Source of the DNA: UBA5972 sp964466385
Lineage (GTDB): Bacteria; Pseudomonadota; Alphaproteobacteria; Rhodobacterales; Rhodobacteraceae
Assembly: GCA_964466385.1 (NCBI GenBank)
Contig: CAYXNM010000010.1
Location: 1-33,045 of the forward strand
DNA: 33,045 nucleotides
Direction: 5' to 3'
Positions 7,762 to 16,793 of this stretch are shown piece by piece. Positions within the stretch are counted from its first letter, which is position 1, and every line of letters starts with the position of its first letter. Both the position numbers and the translations under genes were made by a program. Under the pieces are notes generated by a model. That model searched no databases. It was not told where the DNA came from and saw nothing but the letters and a program-made list of their open reading frames with translations.

Positions 7762-8757
7762 ATGGAAAAGATAACACAATATAGCGATGCGGCGATGACG
7801 TTTCTGACGGACAAGCTTGGCCCGATGGGGCCTTTGTTTGCGGTCGGAATTGCCGGGTTGCTGCTGGTTCTTATTTCCTTGCCGATCATGCTCCGCCGCA
7901 GGGCGGACCCGATGGACAAGCTGGAAGCTGGCGCCAGGAAGACAAAAGAGAAAAAAGCGGACCCCAGCCAACCCAAATTGCGGTACGAGGAGAAAGGCCC
8001 CAAACTGGACAAATTCGCCAGCTTTCTGGAGCCACAGGACCAGTCCACCTTCACCGCGAACCAATTGAAGCTTGTGCAGGCGGGATACCGGCAACAATCC
8101 TCCGTTCGGACTTTTCATTTTGCTCAGATGGCGCTGGCCCTCGGGTTCTTGCTGATCGGCATCATGGTTGTGATCATCCGCATCGACGATGCAACCACAC
8201 AATCGGTCCTGATGACCATCCTCATCCCCGCCGGCGTCGGGTATTACCTGCCCAGCTATTGGGTCGAGAGGCGGCGTCAGACGCGACAGACCGCCCTGAC
8301 CGAGGGCTTTCCCGATGCGCTCGATCTGATGCTGGTCTGCGTCGAGGCCGGTCAGTCGCTTGACCAGTCCATTCAAAGGGTCGCCGCCGAGATCAAACCG
8401 GCCTTCCCCGATCTCGCCGAGGAATTTGAAATCGTCGCCAACGAGATGAAGGCCGGGAAAGACCGCGTCAGCGTTCTGCGTGACATGGGCGAACGCGCGG
8501 GTGCACAGGACATTTCGGCCTTCGTGACCGTTCTGATCCAGTCGGCCAGTTTCGGAACATCCATTTCCGAAGCGCTGCGCGTTTATGGCAGTGAGATGCG
8601 CGACAAACGCGTCATGCGTGCCGAGGAAAAGGCCAACACCTTGCCGACCAAACTGACGCTCGGCACAATGATGTTTACGCTCCCGCCCTTGTTGATTATC
8701 CTTATCGGACCGTCGGTCTACGATATCTACGTGATGCTGGTGGTCGGGCAACAGTAA
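7762..8757 (+). CDS. tadC: Tad inner-membrane platform protein TadC
   Basis: A 331-residue paralogue of TadB with a T2SSF domain (about 180-300: EGFPDALDLMLVCVEAGQSLDQS, QSASFGTSISEALRVY). Membrane segments lie at about 24-44, 115-136, 150-170 and 300-325. Between the first two is a charged, Lys-rich cytoplasmic stretch (about 46-85). It pairs with TadB as the platform for the CpaF ATPase. The gene begins 9 bases after tadB and ends 15 before the first TPR lipoprotein gene. Confidence 0.95.
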   Translation: MEKITQYSDAAMTFLTDKLGPMGPLFAVGIAGLLLVLISLPIMLRRRADPMDKLEAGARKTKEKKADPSQPKLRYEEKGPKLDKFASFLEPQDQSTFTANQLKLVQAGYRQQSSVRTFHFAQMALALGFLLIGIMVVIIRIDDATTQSVLMTILIPAGVGYYLPSYWVERRRQTRQTALTEGFPDALDLMLVCVEAGQSLDQSIQRVAAEIKPAFPDLAEEFEIVANEMKAGKDRVSVLRDMGERAGAQDISAFVTVLIQSASFGTSISEALRVYGSEMRDKRVMRAEEKANTLPTKLTLGTMMFTLPPLLIILIGPSVYDIYVMLVVGQQ

Positions 8758-8772
8758 GAACAACAGGAACAC

Positions 8773-9351
8773 ATGCGAATAAAATGGGGGATCTTGGCAG
8801 GCATCCTGCTCTTGCTGACGGCGTGCCAGCAAGGCCTTCAGAACGACCGCATCGGGCCAAAGGCGCCCAAAGGAACCCCCCTTGTAACCGAGGCTGTCGA
8901 CGGGCTGATCGTCGGACATCGACTGATGGCGGCCGGTGAATACGAACTTGCCCTGCGCGCCTATTCCCGCGCCGCTCTGACCCACGGACTGAACGCGGAC
9001 GTTCTCAGCGCGCTTGGGTCGGCCAACCTCAGGCTGGGGAGATTGAAACAGGCGCGCCGATTGCTGGAAAGCGCGGTCGAAAAAGACCCGGAATTCGTCC
9101 CGGCATGGAACAACCTTGGGGTTGTATTGATGGAATTGGGCATCGAAGGCGAGGCAAGGCGTGTTTTTCGCAACGCTTTTGCACTTGATAATGGAAATTC
9201 CGAACAAATCCGCGAAAATTTGCGACTTGCTATCGCAAAAACGGAAAACACCGCTTATGCTGCCGATAACGATAATAAATTCGAGCTGGTTCGGCGGGGC
9301 AACGGGCGCTACCTCTTGCTGCACACACCGGCATCGGAGATCGAGCAGTAG
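8773..9351 (+). CDS. tadD: TadD-like TPR lipoprotein
   Basis: A 192-residue lipoprotein with lipobox LTAC (Cys17) and about three tetratricopeptide repeats (about 50-150; for example the AWNNLGVVLMELG repeat). TadD proteins are outer-membrane-targeted TPR lipoproteins resembling pilotins and are needed for Tad pilus biogenesis. The C-terminal 40 residues are non-TPR. It starts 15 bases after tadC and is followed 15 bases later by a second TPR lipoprotein gene. The TPR lipoprotein and the context are clear; which of the two is the functional TadD cannot be settled from sequence. Confidence 0.88.
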   Translation: MRIKWGILAGILLLLTACQQGLQNDRIGPKAPKGTPLVTEAVDGLIVGHRLMAAGEYELALRAYSRAALTHGLNADVLSALGSANLRLGRLKQARRLLESAVEKDPEFVPAWNNLGVVLMELGIEGEARRVFRNAFALDNGNSEQIRENLRLAIAKTENTAYAADNDNKFELVRRGNGRYLLLHTPASEIEQ

Positions 9352-9366
9352 AGGAAGTCCCGGTTC

Positions 9367-10218
9367 ATGAGACTTTTTTCGTTCGCGGCGGTGATGCTGG
9401 CAGGGGCGGTGACGCTTTCCGGTTGTGACAAGTTGCGCGACGCGTCGGTGAAAAAGGAAATCGACGGCGTCAACGTTATCGATGCAACCAACCTCAACGA
9501 CATCATGATGACGGTTGCGGACCCCAACGAGGCCGTCGATTATTTCCAGAGATCACTCCAGCAGGAGCCGGACCGGATGGATTTCCGGCGCGGGCTCGCG
9601 AAATCTCTGGTCCGCGCCAAGCGGGCATCCGAAGCCGTGTTGATCTATGACAAGATCGTTGCCTCGGACGGGGTGACGAATGACGACCGGGTGAACTATG
9701 CCGATGCGCTCATTCGCACCAACGAATGGAAAGATGCCGAAACGCAGCTGGACCTTGTCCCACCGACCCATGAAACCTATCAGCGCTACCGGCTTGAAGC
9801 GATGGTTGCAGACAGCAACAAGGAATGGGAACGCGCCGATTCCTTTTATGAAACCGCCGCCGGCCTGACGACAAAACCCGCGGGTGTTCTGAACAACTGG
9901 GGTTATTCCAAGCTGACGCGCGGCGATTCAAGCGCGGCTGAGCGCCTGTTCCTGGAAGCGATCACCTACGACAAGAACATGTTCACCGCCAAGAATAATC
10001 TGGTGCTTGCCCGGGCAGCGCAGCGCAAATACACGCTGCCGGTGATCCGCATGACTCAGGTCGAAAAGGCCGAGCTTCTGCACACGATGGCCATCAGCGC
10101 CGCGCGACAGGGCGACATCGATGTTGCGCGCGGTTTGCTGGAAGAAGCGATTGACGTCCATCCGCGGCATTTTGATGCCGCCGTGCGCACCCTTGAAGCC
10201 CTGAATTCAAGTATCTGA
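9367..10218 (+). CDS. Second TPR lipoprotein of the Tad locus
   Basis: A 283-residue lipoprotein: signal peptide, lipobox LSGC (Cys20), then TPR-like helical repeats over about 55-260 (the PAGVLNNWGYSKLTRGDSSAAERLF block is the clearest). It follows the TadD-like gene in the same operon and probably acts with it at the outer membrane, for instance in secretin assembly. The two proteins share architecture but little obvious sequence, so this is not a recent duplication. GAGGAAG lies upstream of the ATG. Confidence 0.86.
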   Translation: MRLFSFAAVMLAGAVTLSGCDKLRDASVKKEIDGVNVIDATNLNDIMMTVADPNEAVDYFQRSLQQEPDRMDFRRGLAKSLVRAKRASEAVLIYDKIVASDGVTNDDRVNYADALIRTNEWKDAETQLDLVPPTHETYQRYRLEAMVADSNKEWERADSFYETAAGLTTKPAGVLNNWGYSKLTRGDSSAAERLFLEAITYDKNMFTAKNNLVLARAAQRKYTLPVIRMTQVEKAELLHTMAISAARQGDIDVARGLLEEAIDVHPRHFDAAVRTLEALNSSI

Positions 10219-10243
10219 TCGCGGCGCACCGAAGGGGTTTGAC

Positions 10244-10738
10244 ATGGAACTGTCTTCGCAAGCGGCCCTATGGTTTCTGGTCCCTTCGCTTCCGGTCGCC
10301 CTGTGGATTGCCTGGAGCGACCTCAAATTCATGAAAATCACCAATCGCGCCGTTCTGGTCATGGCGGCGGTGTTCGTCGTTTTTGGCCTGATCGCGTTGC
10401 CTCTGTCGGTTTGGGCCTGGCAACTGGTGCAGATGGTTGTCGTGCTGGTTTTGGGCATACTGGTTCATGCCTTGCGGCTGGTGGGAGGCGGTGACGCGAA
10501 ATACGCCGCGGCGATCGCGCCTTTCGTCGCGTTTCCCGATCTGCGCGATGTCCTTCTTCTCTTTGCCGCGATGGTGCTGTCGGCCCTTTTCTTTCACCGC
10601 CTGTTTTCCAGAATCCCCGCGGTGCGCCGCCTGACCGCGGACTGGAAATCCTGGGATGCGGGCAAGGATTTCCCGATGGGGCTGGCCCTTTCGGGGACGC
10701 TGATCACCTATCTTTTGCTGGCGGCAATTGGCGGGTGA
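10244..10738 (+). CDS. cpaA: Prepilin peptidase CpaA/TadV (A24 family)
   Basis: A 164-residue membrane protein, the short A24 peptidase form without the N-terminal methylase domain. The two catalytic aspartates are visible: one in the WSDLKFMKITNR segment (about residue 26) and one in GGGDAKYA (about 84-91). Most of the rest is hydrophobic, about five or six membrane helices. It would cleave the Flp prepilins after Gly14 on the cytoplasmic face. A good Shine-Dalgarno (AAGGGG) precedes ATG 10244. It ends the Tad gene run here, 25 bases after the TPR lipoprotein gene. Confidence 0.94.
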   Translation: MELSSQAALWFLVPSLPVALWIAWSDLKFMKITNRAVLVMAAVFVVFGLIALPLSVWAWQLVQMVVVLVLGILVHALRLVGGGDAKYAAAIAPFVAFPDLRDVLLLFAAMVLSALFFHRLFSRIPAVRRLTADWKSWDAGKDFPMGLALSGTLITYLLLAAIGG

Positions 10739-10754
10739 CCGGTCATCCCTGCCC

Positions 10755-10783
10755 TTGCCCTTGACACGGCGCGCGCATATGAA
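10755..10783 (+). promoter_or_regulatory. Candidate promoter for lysC-ptsP
   Basis: TTGCCC (10755-10760) and TATGAA (10778-10783) are 17 bases apart. A perfect TTGACA also lies at 10761-10766 but has no -10 match at normal spacing. The 86-base gap after cpaA is where the lysC transcript should begin. Which -35 is used cannot be decided. Confidence 0.35.
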
Positions 10784-10824
10784 GCGCGGGCACATTGACC
10801 CGCCCGGACAAAAGGATTGAACGC

Positions 10825-12063
10825 GTGCCCCGTCTGGTGATGAAATTCGGAGGAACGTCGGTTGCCGATCTTGATCGCATCCGCGACGCGGCCCTGCGTG
10901 TCCAACAGGAGGTCGAAAACGGCTTTGAGGTCATTGTCATCGTTTCGGCCATGTCCGGCACCACCAACCGGCTTTCAGGCTGGGTCAATGAAACCTCGGC
11001 CATGTTTGACGCGCGTGAATACGATGCGGTGGTTTCCTCGGGTGAGAATGTCACCGCCGGTCTGATGGCGCTGACGTTGCAGGAATTGGGGGTGCCCGCG
11101 CGCAGTTGGCAGGGCTGGCAGGTGCCGCTCAATACCTCGTCTGCGCATGGTGCGGCGCGGATCAATGACATCCCGACGGACAATCTGAACGCCAGGTTCG
11201 CCCGCGGCATGCAGGTGGCGGTGATCGCCGGGTTTCAGGGGATCGGCAGCGACGGGCGCATCACCACGCTTGGCCGGGGCGGATCGGACACCACGGCCGT
11301 TGCGTTTGCGGCAGCATTCAAGGCGGCAAGATGCGATATCTATACCGATGTCGAGGGCGTCTACACGACCGACCCGCGGATCGAATCAAAAGCGCGCAAG
11401 CTTGAAAAAATCTCTTACGAAGAGATGCTGGAACTGGCCTCGCTCGGCGCGAAGGTGCTCCAGACGCGGTCGGTCGAACTGGCGATGCGTTTCAAGGTTC
11501 GGCTGCGGGTCTTGTCCAGTTTCATGGAAACAAACGATCATTCGGGCACGCTTGTCTGTGACGAGGAAGAAATCATGGAAAACAACATTGTTTCAGGTGT
11601 CGCCTATTCACGCGACGAAGCGAAAATGACGCTGGTCTCGGTGGCCGACCGGCCCGGCATCGCGGCGGCAATCTTTTCACCGCTCGCAAAGGCCGGTGTG
11701 AATGTTGACATGATCGTGCAGAACATCTCGGAAGAAGGCCGCACGGACATGACCTTTTCGTGTCCCACGGATCAGGTTGCCCGTGCCGAAGCTGCGCTGG
11801 AAGCCGCAAAATCCGACCACAACATCAATTTTCACGGCCTGATCGCGGACACCGATGTGTGCAAGATTTCCGTGGTTGGGATCGGGATGCGCAGCCACGC
11901 CGGCGTTGCCGCAAAGATGTTCGAAGTCCTGTCGCGCGAAGGGGTCAATATCAAGGTCATCACCACGTCGGAAATCAAAGTTTCTGTGCTGGTGGACCGA
12001 AAATATATGGAATTGGCCGTCCAAGCCCTGCATGATGCCTTTGAACTCGACAAAAGAGGCTGA
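10825..12063 (+). CDS. lysC: Aspartate kinase
   Basis: Phosphorylates L-aspartate to 4-phospho-aspartate, the first step toward Lys, Met, Thr and diaminopimelate. The 412-residue protein has the N-terminal kinase domain (about 1-245), beginning MPRLVMKFGGTSV with the catalytic Lys7, the GRGGSDTTAVA loop, and IYTDVEGVYTTDPR. Two C-terminal ACT domains (about 260-335 and 345-410) bind the feedback inhibitor. GTG 10825 is preferred over an in-frame TTG at 10795, because it gives the usual family N terminus and length and has AAAGG upstream. ptsP begins 12 bases later, a pairing common in alphaproteobacteria. Confidence 0.97.
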   Translation: MPRLVMKFGGTSVADLDRIRDAALRVQQEVENGFEVIVIVSAMSGTTNRLSGWVNETSAMFDAREYDAVVSSGENVTAGLMALTLQELGVPARSWQGWQVPLNTSSAHGAARINDIPTDNLNARFARGMQVAVIAGFQGIGSDGRITTLGRGGSDTTAVAFAAAFKAARCDIYTDVEGVYTTDPRIESKARKLEKISYEEMLELASLGAKVLQTRSVELAMRFKVRLRVLSSFMETNDHSGTLVCDEEEIMENNIVSGVAYSRDEAKMTLVSVADRPGIAAAIFSPLAKAGVNVDMIVQNISEEGRTDMTFSCPTDQVARAEAALEAAKSDHNINFHGLIADTDVCKISVVGIGMRSHAGVAAKMFEVLSREGVNIKVITTSEIKVSVLVDRKYMELAVQALHDAFELDKRG

Positions 12064-12075
12064 GCGCGGGGGCCA

Positions 12076-14319
12076 ATGGCCGAAACATCAGGATCAAAGT
12101 CACGCAACCTGTTGAGGCGGCTGCGAGACGCGCTCGCGCTCGAAGGCGAGGGCCAGACCCGGCTTGACAACATCACCCACCTGATCGCGGACCAATTGTC
12201 GGCCGAGGTCTGCTCGATCTATCTGCTGCGCGATCCTGAAACGCTGGAACTTTGCGCGACCGAGGGGCTCAACCCCGCATCCGTCCACAAGACACGGCTG
12301 AGGATCGGCGAAGGACTGGTTGGGAAAGTTGCCCGTCAGGCCGTCGCGCTCAACACGCCGGACGCGACAAAAGAGCCTGAATTCAGATACATGCCGGAAA
12401 CCGGGGAGGAGGTTTTTTCGTCTTTCCTGGGCGTTCCCATCCAACGGCTTGGCGAGATGCTGGGCGTTCTCGTCGTGCAGAGCAAGGCGGCGCGGATCCA
12501 TAGCGAGGACGAGGTTTACGCCCTGGACGTCGTCGCCATGGTCATTGCCGAAATGGCCGAACTGGGTGCCTTTGTCGGCGAAGGCGCTGCCCTTTCCGCC
12601 CCCCACCAGCACCCCGTGACATTTCGCGGCGGCATCGCGCAGGAAGGGGCGGCCCAGGGGCGTGTTCTGTTGCATGACCCCCAGATCGTGATCGCAAACC
12701 CCGTCGCGGACGATCAGGAAGTCGAAAAAACGCGCCTGAACACGGCGCTCACCCGCCTGAAGGGCGACGTCGACGACATGCTGGAAATCGAGCTTGGCGG
12801 GGCGAGCGACGAGTCGCGTGAGATTCTGGAAGCCTACCGCATGTTCGCCAATTCGCGCGGATGGCTCAAACGGATGGAGGAGGGCATCCGCGGCGGCCTG
12901 GCCGCCGAAGTCGCCGTTGAACGGGAACAATCCGCGACCCGTGCGCGCATGGCCCGGGCAAGCGACCCCTACCTGCGGGAACGCCTGCACGATCTGGATG
13001 ATCTTTCCAACAAATTGCTGCGAATCCTGACGGGACAGGGAACTGCGCACGGCCAGGATGCCCGCGAAAACTCAATCCTTGTGGCCAAGAATATCGGTCC
13101 CGGCGAATTGCTGGAATACGGCAGGAACCTGAACGGGATCGTGCTGGAGGAAGGCTCGGTCGGGTCGCATGCAACCATCGTCGCGCGCGCCATGGCGATT
13201 CCGCTGGTGATCCATGCCGAAAAGATCACGCGCGAGGCCCTCAACGGCGATCTGCTGCTGGTGGACGGCGATCAGGGACTGGCCCATTTGCGTCCCGAGG
13301 AAAGCGTGTCTTCGGCGTTTTGCGACAAGATCGAGATGCAGGATCAGGCCAAGGAGAAATACAGCGCGATTCGCGACCAGCCGGCCCGGACCAAAGACGG
13401 CGTCACGATCGGGTTGCACATGAATGCGGGTCTGATGGCAGATCTTCCCAGCCTTGCAGATTCCGGGGCCGAAGCCGTGGGGCTGTTTCGAACCGAACTA
13501 CAGTTCCTCATTCGCAACACCGTCCCGAAACGTGGCGAATTGTCGGCGCTATATGCGCAAATCATGGACAGCGCGCAGGGCAAACGCATCGTGTTTCGCA
13601 CGCTTGATATCGGCTCTGACAAGGTGCTGCCCTACATGAAACGGCAAGACGAGCCCAACCCCGCCATGGGGTGGCGCGCGATCAGGCTTGCGCTGGAAAA
13701 AAGCGGCGTCATGCGGATGCAGCTTCAGGCGCTGATCCGTGCGGCGAACGGCCGGCCTCTGACGATCATGTTTCCGTTCGTGGCCCAGTTTGAGGAGTTC
13801 ACGCAGGCGCGCGAGGCGGTTTACAAGGAACTGGAACACGAGGCCAAACTGGGGCATGCCGTCCCGAAAACGGTTGAAATCGGCGCCATGCTTGAAACCC
13901 CTTCTCTGGCCTTTGCACCCGATCAATTCTTTGAAATAGCTGACTTTATTTCCATTGGCGGGAATGATCTCAAACAGTTTTTCTTTGCAGCGGATCGCGA
14001 GAACGAAAAAGTCAGGCGGCGCTATGACACGCTCAACGTCAGCTTTCTGGCGTTTATCGAGCAAATCGCGGCGCGGTGCGAAAGGTTGGGAACCCCCGTC
14101 AGCTTTTGCGGCGAAGACGCGGGGCGGCCTTTGGAGGCGCTGTGCCTCACGGCCATGGGCGTGCGCACCCTGTCAATGCGGCCCTCATCGATCGGGCCGG
14201 TCAAACACCTGTTGCGCCGGGTTGATCTTTCCGAAGTCCGCAAGGTCATCGACACGGCCAGAAGCACGGGCGCGCAATCGGTCCGGCGCGCGGTTCAGGG
14301 CTGGTTGCGACACAACTGA
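12076..14319 (+). CDS. ptsP: Nitrogen-PTS enzyme I (PEP-protein phosphotransferase, GAF domain)
   Basis: Takes phosphate from phosphoenolpyruvate and passes it to NPr of the nitrogen-related PTS, a regulatory chain linking carbon and nitrogen status and K+ transport. The 747-residue protein has an N-terminal GAF domain (about 15-165), the HPr-binding/PEP-utiliser N domain (about 185-400) with phospho-accepting His365 in GSVGSHATIVARAMAIP, and the PEP-binding barrel (about 435-745). The barrel carries GLFRTELQFL, RTLDIGSDK, ISIGGNDLKQFF and catalytic Cys678 in SFCGEDAGRP. All key residues are present. It lies 12 bases after lysC and is convergent with the GNAT gene, 33 bases away. Confidence 0.96.
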   Translation: MAETSGSKSRNLLRRLRDALALEGEGQTRLDNITHLIADQLSAEVCSIYLLRDPETLELCATEGLNPASVHKTRLRIGEGLVGKVARQAVALNTPDATKEPEFRYMPETGEEVFSSFLGVPIQRLGEMLGVLVVQSKAARIHSEDEVYALDVVAMVIAEMAELGAFVGEGAALSAPHQHPVTFRGGIAQEGAAQGRVLLHDPQIVIANPVADDQEVEKTRLNTALTRLKGDVDDMLEIELGGASDESREILEAYRMFANSRGWLKRMEEGIRGGLAAEVAVEREQSATRARMARASDPYLRERLHDLDDLSNKLLRILTGQGTAHGQDARENSILVAKNIGPGELLEYGRNLNGIVLEEGSVGSHATIVARAMAIPLVIHAEKITREALNGDLLLVDGDQGLAHLRPEESVSSAFCDKIEMQDQAKEKYSAIRDQPARTKDGVTIGLHMNAGLMADLPSLADSGAEAVGLFRTELQFLIRNTVPKRGELSALYAQIMDSAQGKRIVFRTLDIGSDKVLPYMKRQDEPNPAMGWRAIRLALEKSGVMRMQLQALIRAANGRPLTIMFPFVAQFEEFTQAREAVYKELEHEAKLGHAVPKTVEIGAMLETPSLAFAPDQFFEIADFISIGGNDLKQFFFAADRENEKVRRRYDTLNVSFLAFIEQIAARCERLGTPVSFCGEDAGRPLEALCLTAMGVRTLSMRPSSIGPVKHLLRRVDLSEVRKVIDTARSTGAQSVRRAVQGWLRHN

Positions 14320-14352
14320 ACCGGTCCACGGCACCGCCCCGTCGATGACCCT

Positions 14353-14844
14353 TCAGTGATCGCGCAGGACGTCTCCGCTGACGTCTCTGAACGCGCCGGG
14401 CACAAGATCCAGCGACAACAGACGGTCGGGATTGGTGGGTGGCGGATAGCGAAGGCTGGTTGCCTTGGCGAACCCGAAGCGGCCATAATAGGGCGCGTCT
14501 CCGATCAGAATGACGCGACGCCAGCCCAAGGCGCGCGCGCGATCGAGGCTTTCCCAGATCAACGCGCCGCCCAGCCCCTCGCCCTGGTGGGTGGGATGAA
14601 CTGCGACCGGGCCGAGCAACAGGCATTCGTGGCCTTTGTCGCCCACGCGCACCGGCCAGTACCTGATGGCGCCGGCCAGCCCGCCGGTTTCATCGCGCGC
14701 CACAATCGAAAGGTCCGCAACCGGGGCAACCCCCTCGCGCAAGCGGTAGGAACTGAGCGCCTCGCGCCCCGGAGCAAACGCAAGGTCAAAGAGGTATTCG
14801 ACCTCGTGACCGTCTTCGCGCTTTTCGGATGAGAGGCGAAACAT
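14353..14844 (-). CDS. GNAT-family N-acetyltransferase
   Basis: A 163-residue protein with the GNAT fold: the acetyl-CoA binding motif A region reads LGPVAVHPTHQGEGLGGALI (about 77-96), with the Q/R-x-x-G-x-G/A signature present as QGEGLG. A later block, RVILIGDAPYYGRFGF, is typical of the YhbS-like subgroup. The substrate is unknown. It is transcribed opposite to ptsP and convergent with it, and is divergent from the flavin reductase gene, with 106 bases between their starts. No strong Shine-Dalgarno is seen at the chosen ATG (14844), but the length fits the family. Confidence 0.88.
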   Translation of the reverse strand: MFRLSSEKREDGHEVEYLFDLAFAPGREALSSYRLREGVAPVADLSIVARDETGGLAGAIRYWPVRVGDKGHECLLLGPVAVHPTHQGEGLGGALIWESLDRARALGWRRVILIGDAPYYGRFGFAKATSLRYPPPTNPDRLLSLDLVPGAFRDVSGDVLRDH

Positions 14845-14950
14845 GGAGGCGGGTCGATCCTGGCGTTATCCGGCTTCACGAAACCGTTGATTGCTCTGGA
14901 ATTTCCCCTAACACGACGCTACCCATTGGGCAAACCGGAATGGAGCCACG

Positions 14951-15550
14951 ATGTTTTACCGACCAGAAAACGGCCACGGGTTGCCGCATAACCCGTTCAG
15001 CGCCATCATCAGCCCCCGTCCCATCGGCTGGGTTTCCACCCGCGCGAGCGACGGAACCGACAATCTTGCGCCGTATTCGTTTTTCAACGGCGTTGCCTAT
15101 ACGCCGCCGCAGGTCATGTTCGCCTCGACCACGACCAAGGACAGCCTTGCGAACATCCGCCAGACCGGGGTTTTTTGCATCAATATCGTGTCCGCGGCCC
15201 TGATGAACGCCATGAACACAAGCTCCGAGAATTTTCCAAGCACGGTTGACGAGTTTGAGCGCGCGGGGCTGGAACGCAGCCAATGCGACACCATTGAATG
15301 CGCACGGGTGACGGCCTCGCCTGCCAGCCTGGAATGTCGCCTGACCGACATTCTGGCCCTGCGCGGGGACGACAACCACGCCATTTTCGGTGAGGTCACC
15401 GGCATTCATCTGTCCGACGACTGCGTTGTCGACGGTCGCTTTGACGTCACGCGCTATCATCCGCTGGCGCGGCTTGGTTACCGCGATTACACCGTCGTGC
15501 GCGATATCTTTGAACAAAAGCGGCCCGACGATCAGACGGGAGGCGCGTGA
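14951..15550 (+). CDS. Flavin reductase-like (FMN-binding split barrel) protein
   Basis: A 199-residue protein of the flavin reductase-like domain family (DIM6/NTAB type). The N-terminal NPFSAIISPRPIGWVST and the following NLAPYSFFNGVAYTPPQVMF are characteristic FMN-binding stretches. Members reduce or bind FMN; some serve two-component monooxygenases and many have no known substrate. GGAG at 14942-14945 supports ATG 14951. mtnP begins one base after its stop codon, so the two genes are translationally coupled, but no established pathway joins them. The function in detail is unknown. Confidence 0.87.
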   Translation: MFYRPENGHGLPHNPFSAIISPRPIGWVSTRASDGTDNLAPYSFFNGVAYTPPQVMFASTTTKDSLANIRQTGVFCINIVSAALMNAMNTSSENFPSTVDEFERAGLERSQCDTIECARVTASPASLECRLTDILALRGDDNHAIFGEVTGIHLSDDCVVDGRFDVTRYHPLARLGYRDYTVVRDIFEQKRPDDQTGGA

Positions 15551-15551
15551 C

Positions 15552-16424
15552 ATGGCGACACATATCGGCGTGATCGGCGGCAGCGGTGTTTACGAGATCG
15601 ATGGCTTGGAGGACGCAAGCTGGCAAAAGCAGGAAACCCCGTGGGGCGATCCGTCTGATGCTTTTCTGACGGGAACGCTGGCGGGGGTCAAAATGACCTT
15701 TCTTCCGCGCCACGGGCGGGGGCATGTACAGTCGCCCGGCTCGATCAACTATCGCGCCAATATCGATGCCCTGAAACGTCTGGGTGTCACGGATGTGATC
15801 TCGGTCTCGGCCTGCGGTTCTTTTCGCGAGGAAATGGCGCCGGGGGATTTCGTCCTCGTCGATCAGTTCATCGACCGGACGTTTGAGCGGCGAAAGTCCT
15901 TTTTCGGTCCGGGCTGCGTCGGGCATGTTTCCGTGGCCCACCCCACCTGCACGCGACTGCGCACAGCCTGTCTGACAGCGGCGCGTGATGGCGGTGTTAC
16001 GGCCCATGACGGCGGCACCTATCTGGCCATGGAAGGACCGCAGTTTTCAACGCTGGCGGAATCGCGGATGTACCGCGAAAGCTGGGGGGCCGACGTGATC
16101 GGCATGACCAACATGCCCGAAGCGAAACTCGCCCGCGAGGCCGAGCTTTGCTATGCCAGCATTGCCATGATCACCGATTACGACAGCTGGCACCCGGATC
16201 ACGGCGAAGTCGATGTGACCAGGATCATCGCCACACTGATGGGCAATGCCGACAAGGCGCGTGGGCTGGTTGCCCGCCTGCCCCAGATCCTGGGCGGGAC
16301 GCGCGCGCCCTGCCCCTGCGGATGTGACCGGGCGCTGGAACACGCCATCATGACCGCGCCCGAAATGCGCGACCCGGACCTTGTCGCGCGACTCGACGCG
16401 GTCGCGGGGCGCGTTTTGGGATGA
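15552..16424 (+). CDS. mtnP: S-methyl-5'-thioadenosine phosphorylase
   Basis: Splits 5'-methylthioadenosine with phosphate into adenine and 5-methylthioribose-1-phosphate, starting methionine salvage and clearing a by-product of polyamine and quorum-signal synthesis. The 290-residue protein has the phosphorylase-2 landmarks: IGGSGVYEIDG at the start, PRHGRGH (52-58), SACGSFRE (87-93), MEGPQFST (160-167) and MTDYDSWH-like ITDYDSWH (207-214), which favours MTA over guanosine or inosine. ATG 15552 follows the flavin reductase gene by one base; longer in-frame starts run inside that gene and lack family sequence. The apt gene 1.4 kb downstream would use its adenine product. Confidence 0.95.
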   Translation: MATHIGVIGGSGVYEIDGLEDASWQKQETPWGDPSDAFLTGTLAGVKMTFLPRHGRGHVQSPGSINYRANIDALKRLGVTDVISVSACGSFREEMAPGDFVLVDQFIDRTFERRKSFFGPGCVGHVSVAHPTCTRLRTACLTAARDGGVTAHDGGTYLAMEGPQFSTLAESRMYRESWGADVIGMTNMPEAKLAREAELCYASIAMITDYDSWHPDHGEVDVTRIIATLMGNADKARGLVARLPQILGGTRAPCPCGCDRALEHAIMTAPEMRDPDLVARLDAVAGRVLG

Positions 16425-16793
16425 GGGGTTCGTTGACGGGCCGACCAACCCCTGACTTGTGGATGCCCGGTCTTGAGCGCAATTGAATTGATACTCCGTG
16501 TTCCTCGCACCCTTAACAGAGCAGCGATGAGGGCAGCGCCTGCCTGGGGCAGACAGGCATCATTCAGAGTTTGCCCAGGGCGCAGACCTAAGGACCTTCT
16601 GATTTTCGCGTCCCGACATTTTGCAAAAAATGTCAGCCCCCGCCCGCCCCATGGCGGGGGCTTTTGCGACCGGTGCATCCTTTTGATAGGTCACGGTTTT
16701 CAGATACGGTATGAAATTGGCTGTGGGGACGCAGGCCCCCACCCGGTCGGGGACTGACATTTCCCGCAAAAATCTACCTTGTTCAGAGCTTCC
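16425..16793. other. 369-base gene-free gap with several hairpins
   Basis: The gap lies between the convergent mtnP (+) and DUF1989 (-) genes. It holds four inverted repeats: TGCCTG/CAGGCA (16541-16546 with 16554-16559), GACATTTT/AAAATGTC (16615-16622 with 16627-16634), a 9-bp GC-rich stem described as a terminator, and GTGGGG/CCCCAC (16723-16728 with 16737-16742). A near-copy of the GACATTT...GCAAAAAT stretch recurs at about 16756. I see no convincing coding frame or RNA gene. Confidence 0.5.
16635..16665 (+). terminator. Terminator between convergent mtnP and DUF1989 genes
   Basis: A perfect 9-bp stem, AGCCCCCGC (16635-16643) with GCGGGGGCT (16654-16662), encloses a 10-base loop and is followed by a short T-run. 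On the other strand the same stem is followed by GACATTTTTT, so it may work in both directions. It is 211 bases after mtnP and 132 from the opposing gene. The + strand T-run is short (four), so strength is uncertain. Confidence 0.65.

Noticed and set aside
7588..9324. A 578-codon open frame on the - strand
   Set aside because: It lies opposite tadB, tadC and a tadD-like gene, all with clear family motifs; the antisense translation is rich in His, Gln and Arg and shows no domain. It is a GC-rich shadow frame.
10795..10824. TTG start for lysC
   Set aside because: It adds ten residues not found in the family; GTG 10825 gives MPRLVMKFGGTSV and the normal 412-residue length.
14356..14832. A 158-codon + strand frame
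   Set aside because: It is antisense to the GNAT gene, which carries the acetyl-CoA motif; the + frame has no recognisable feature.
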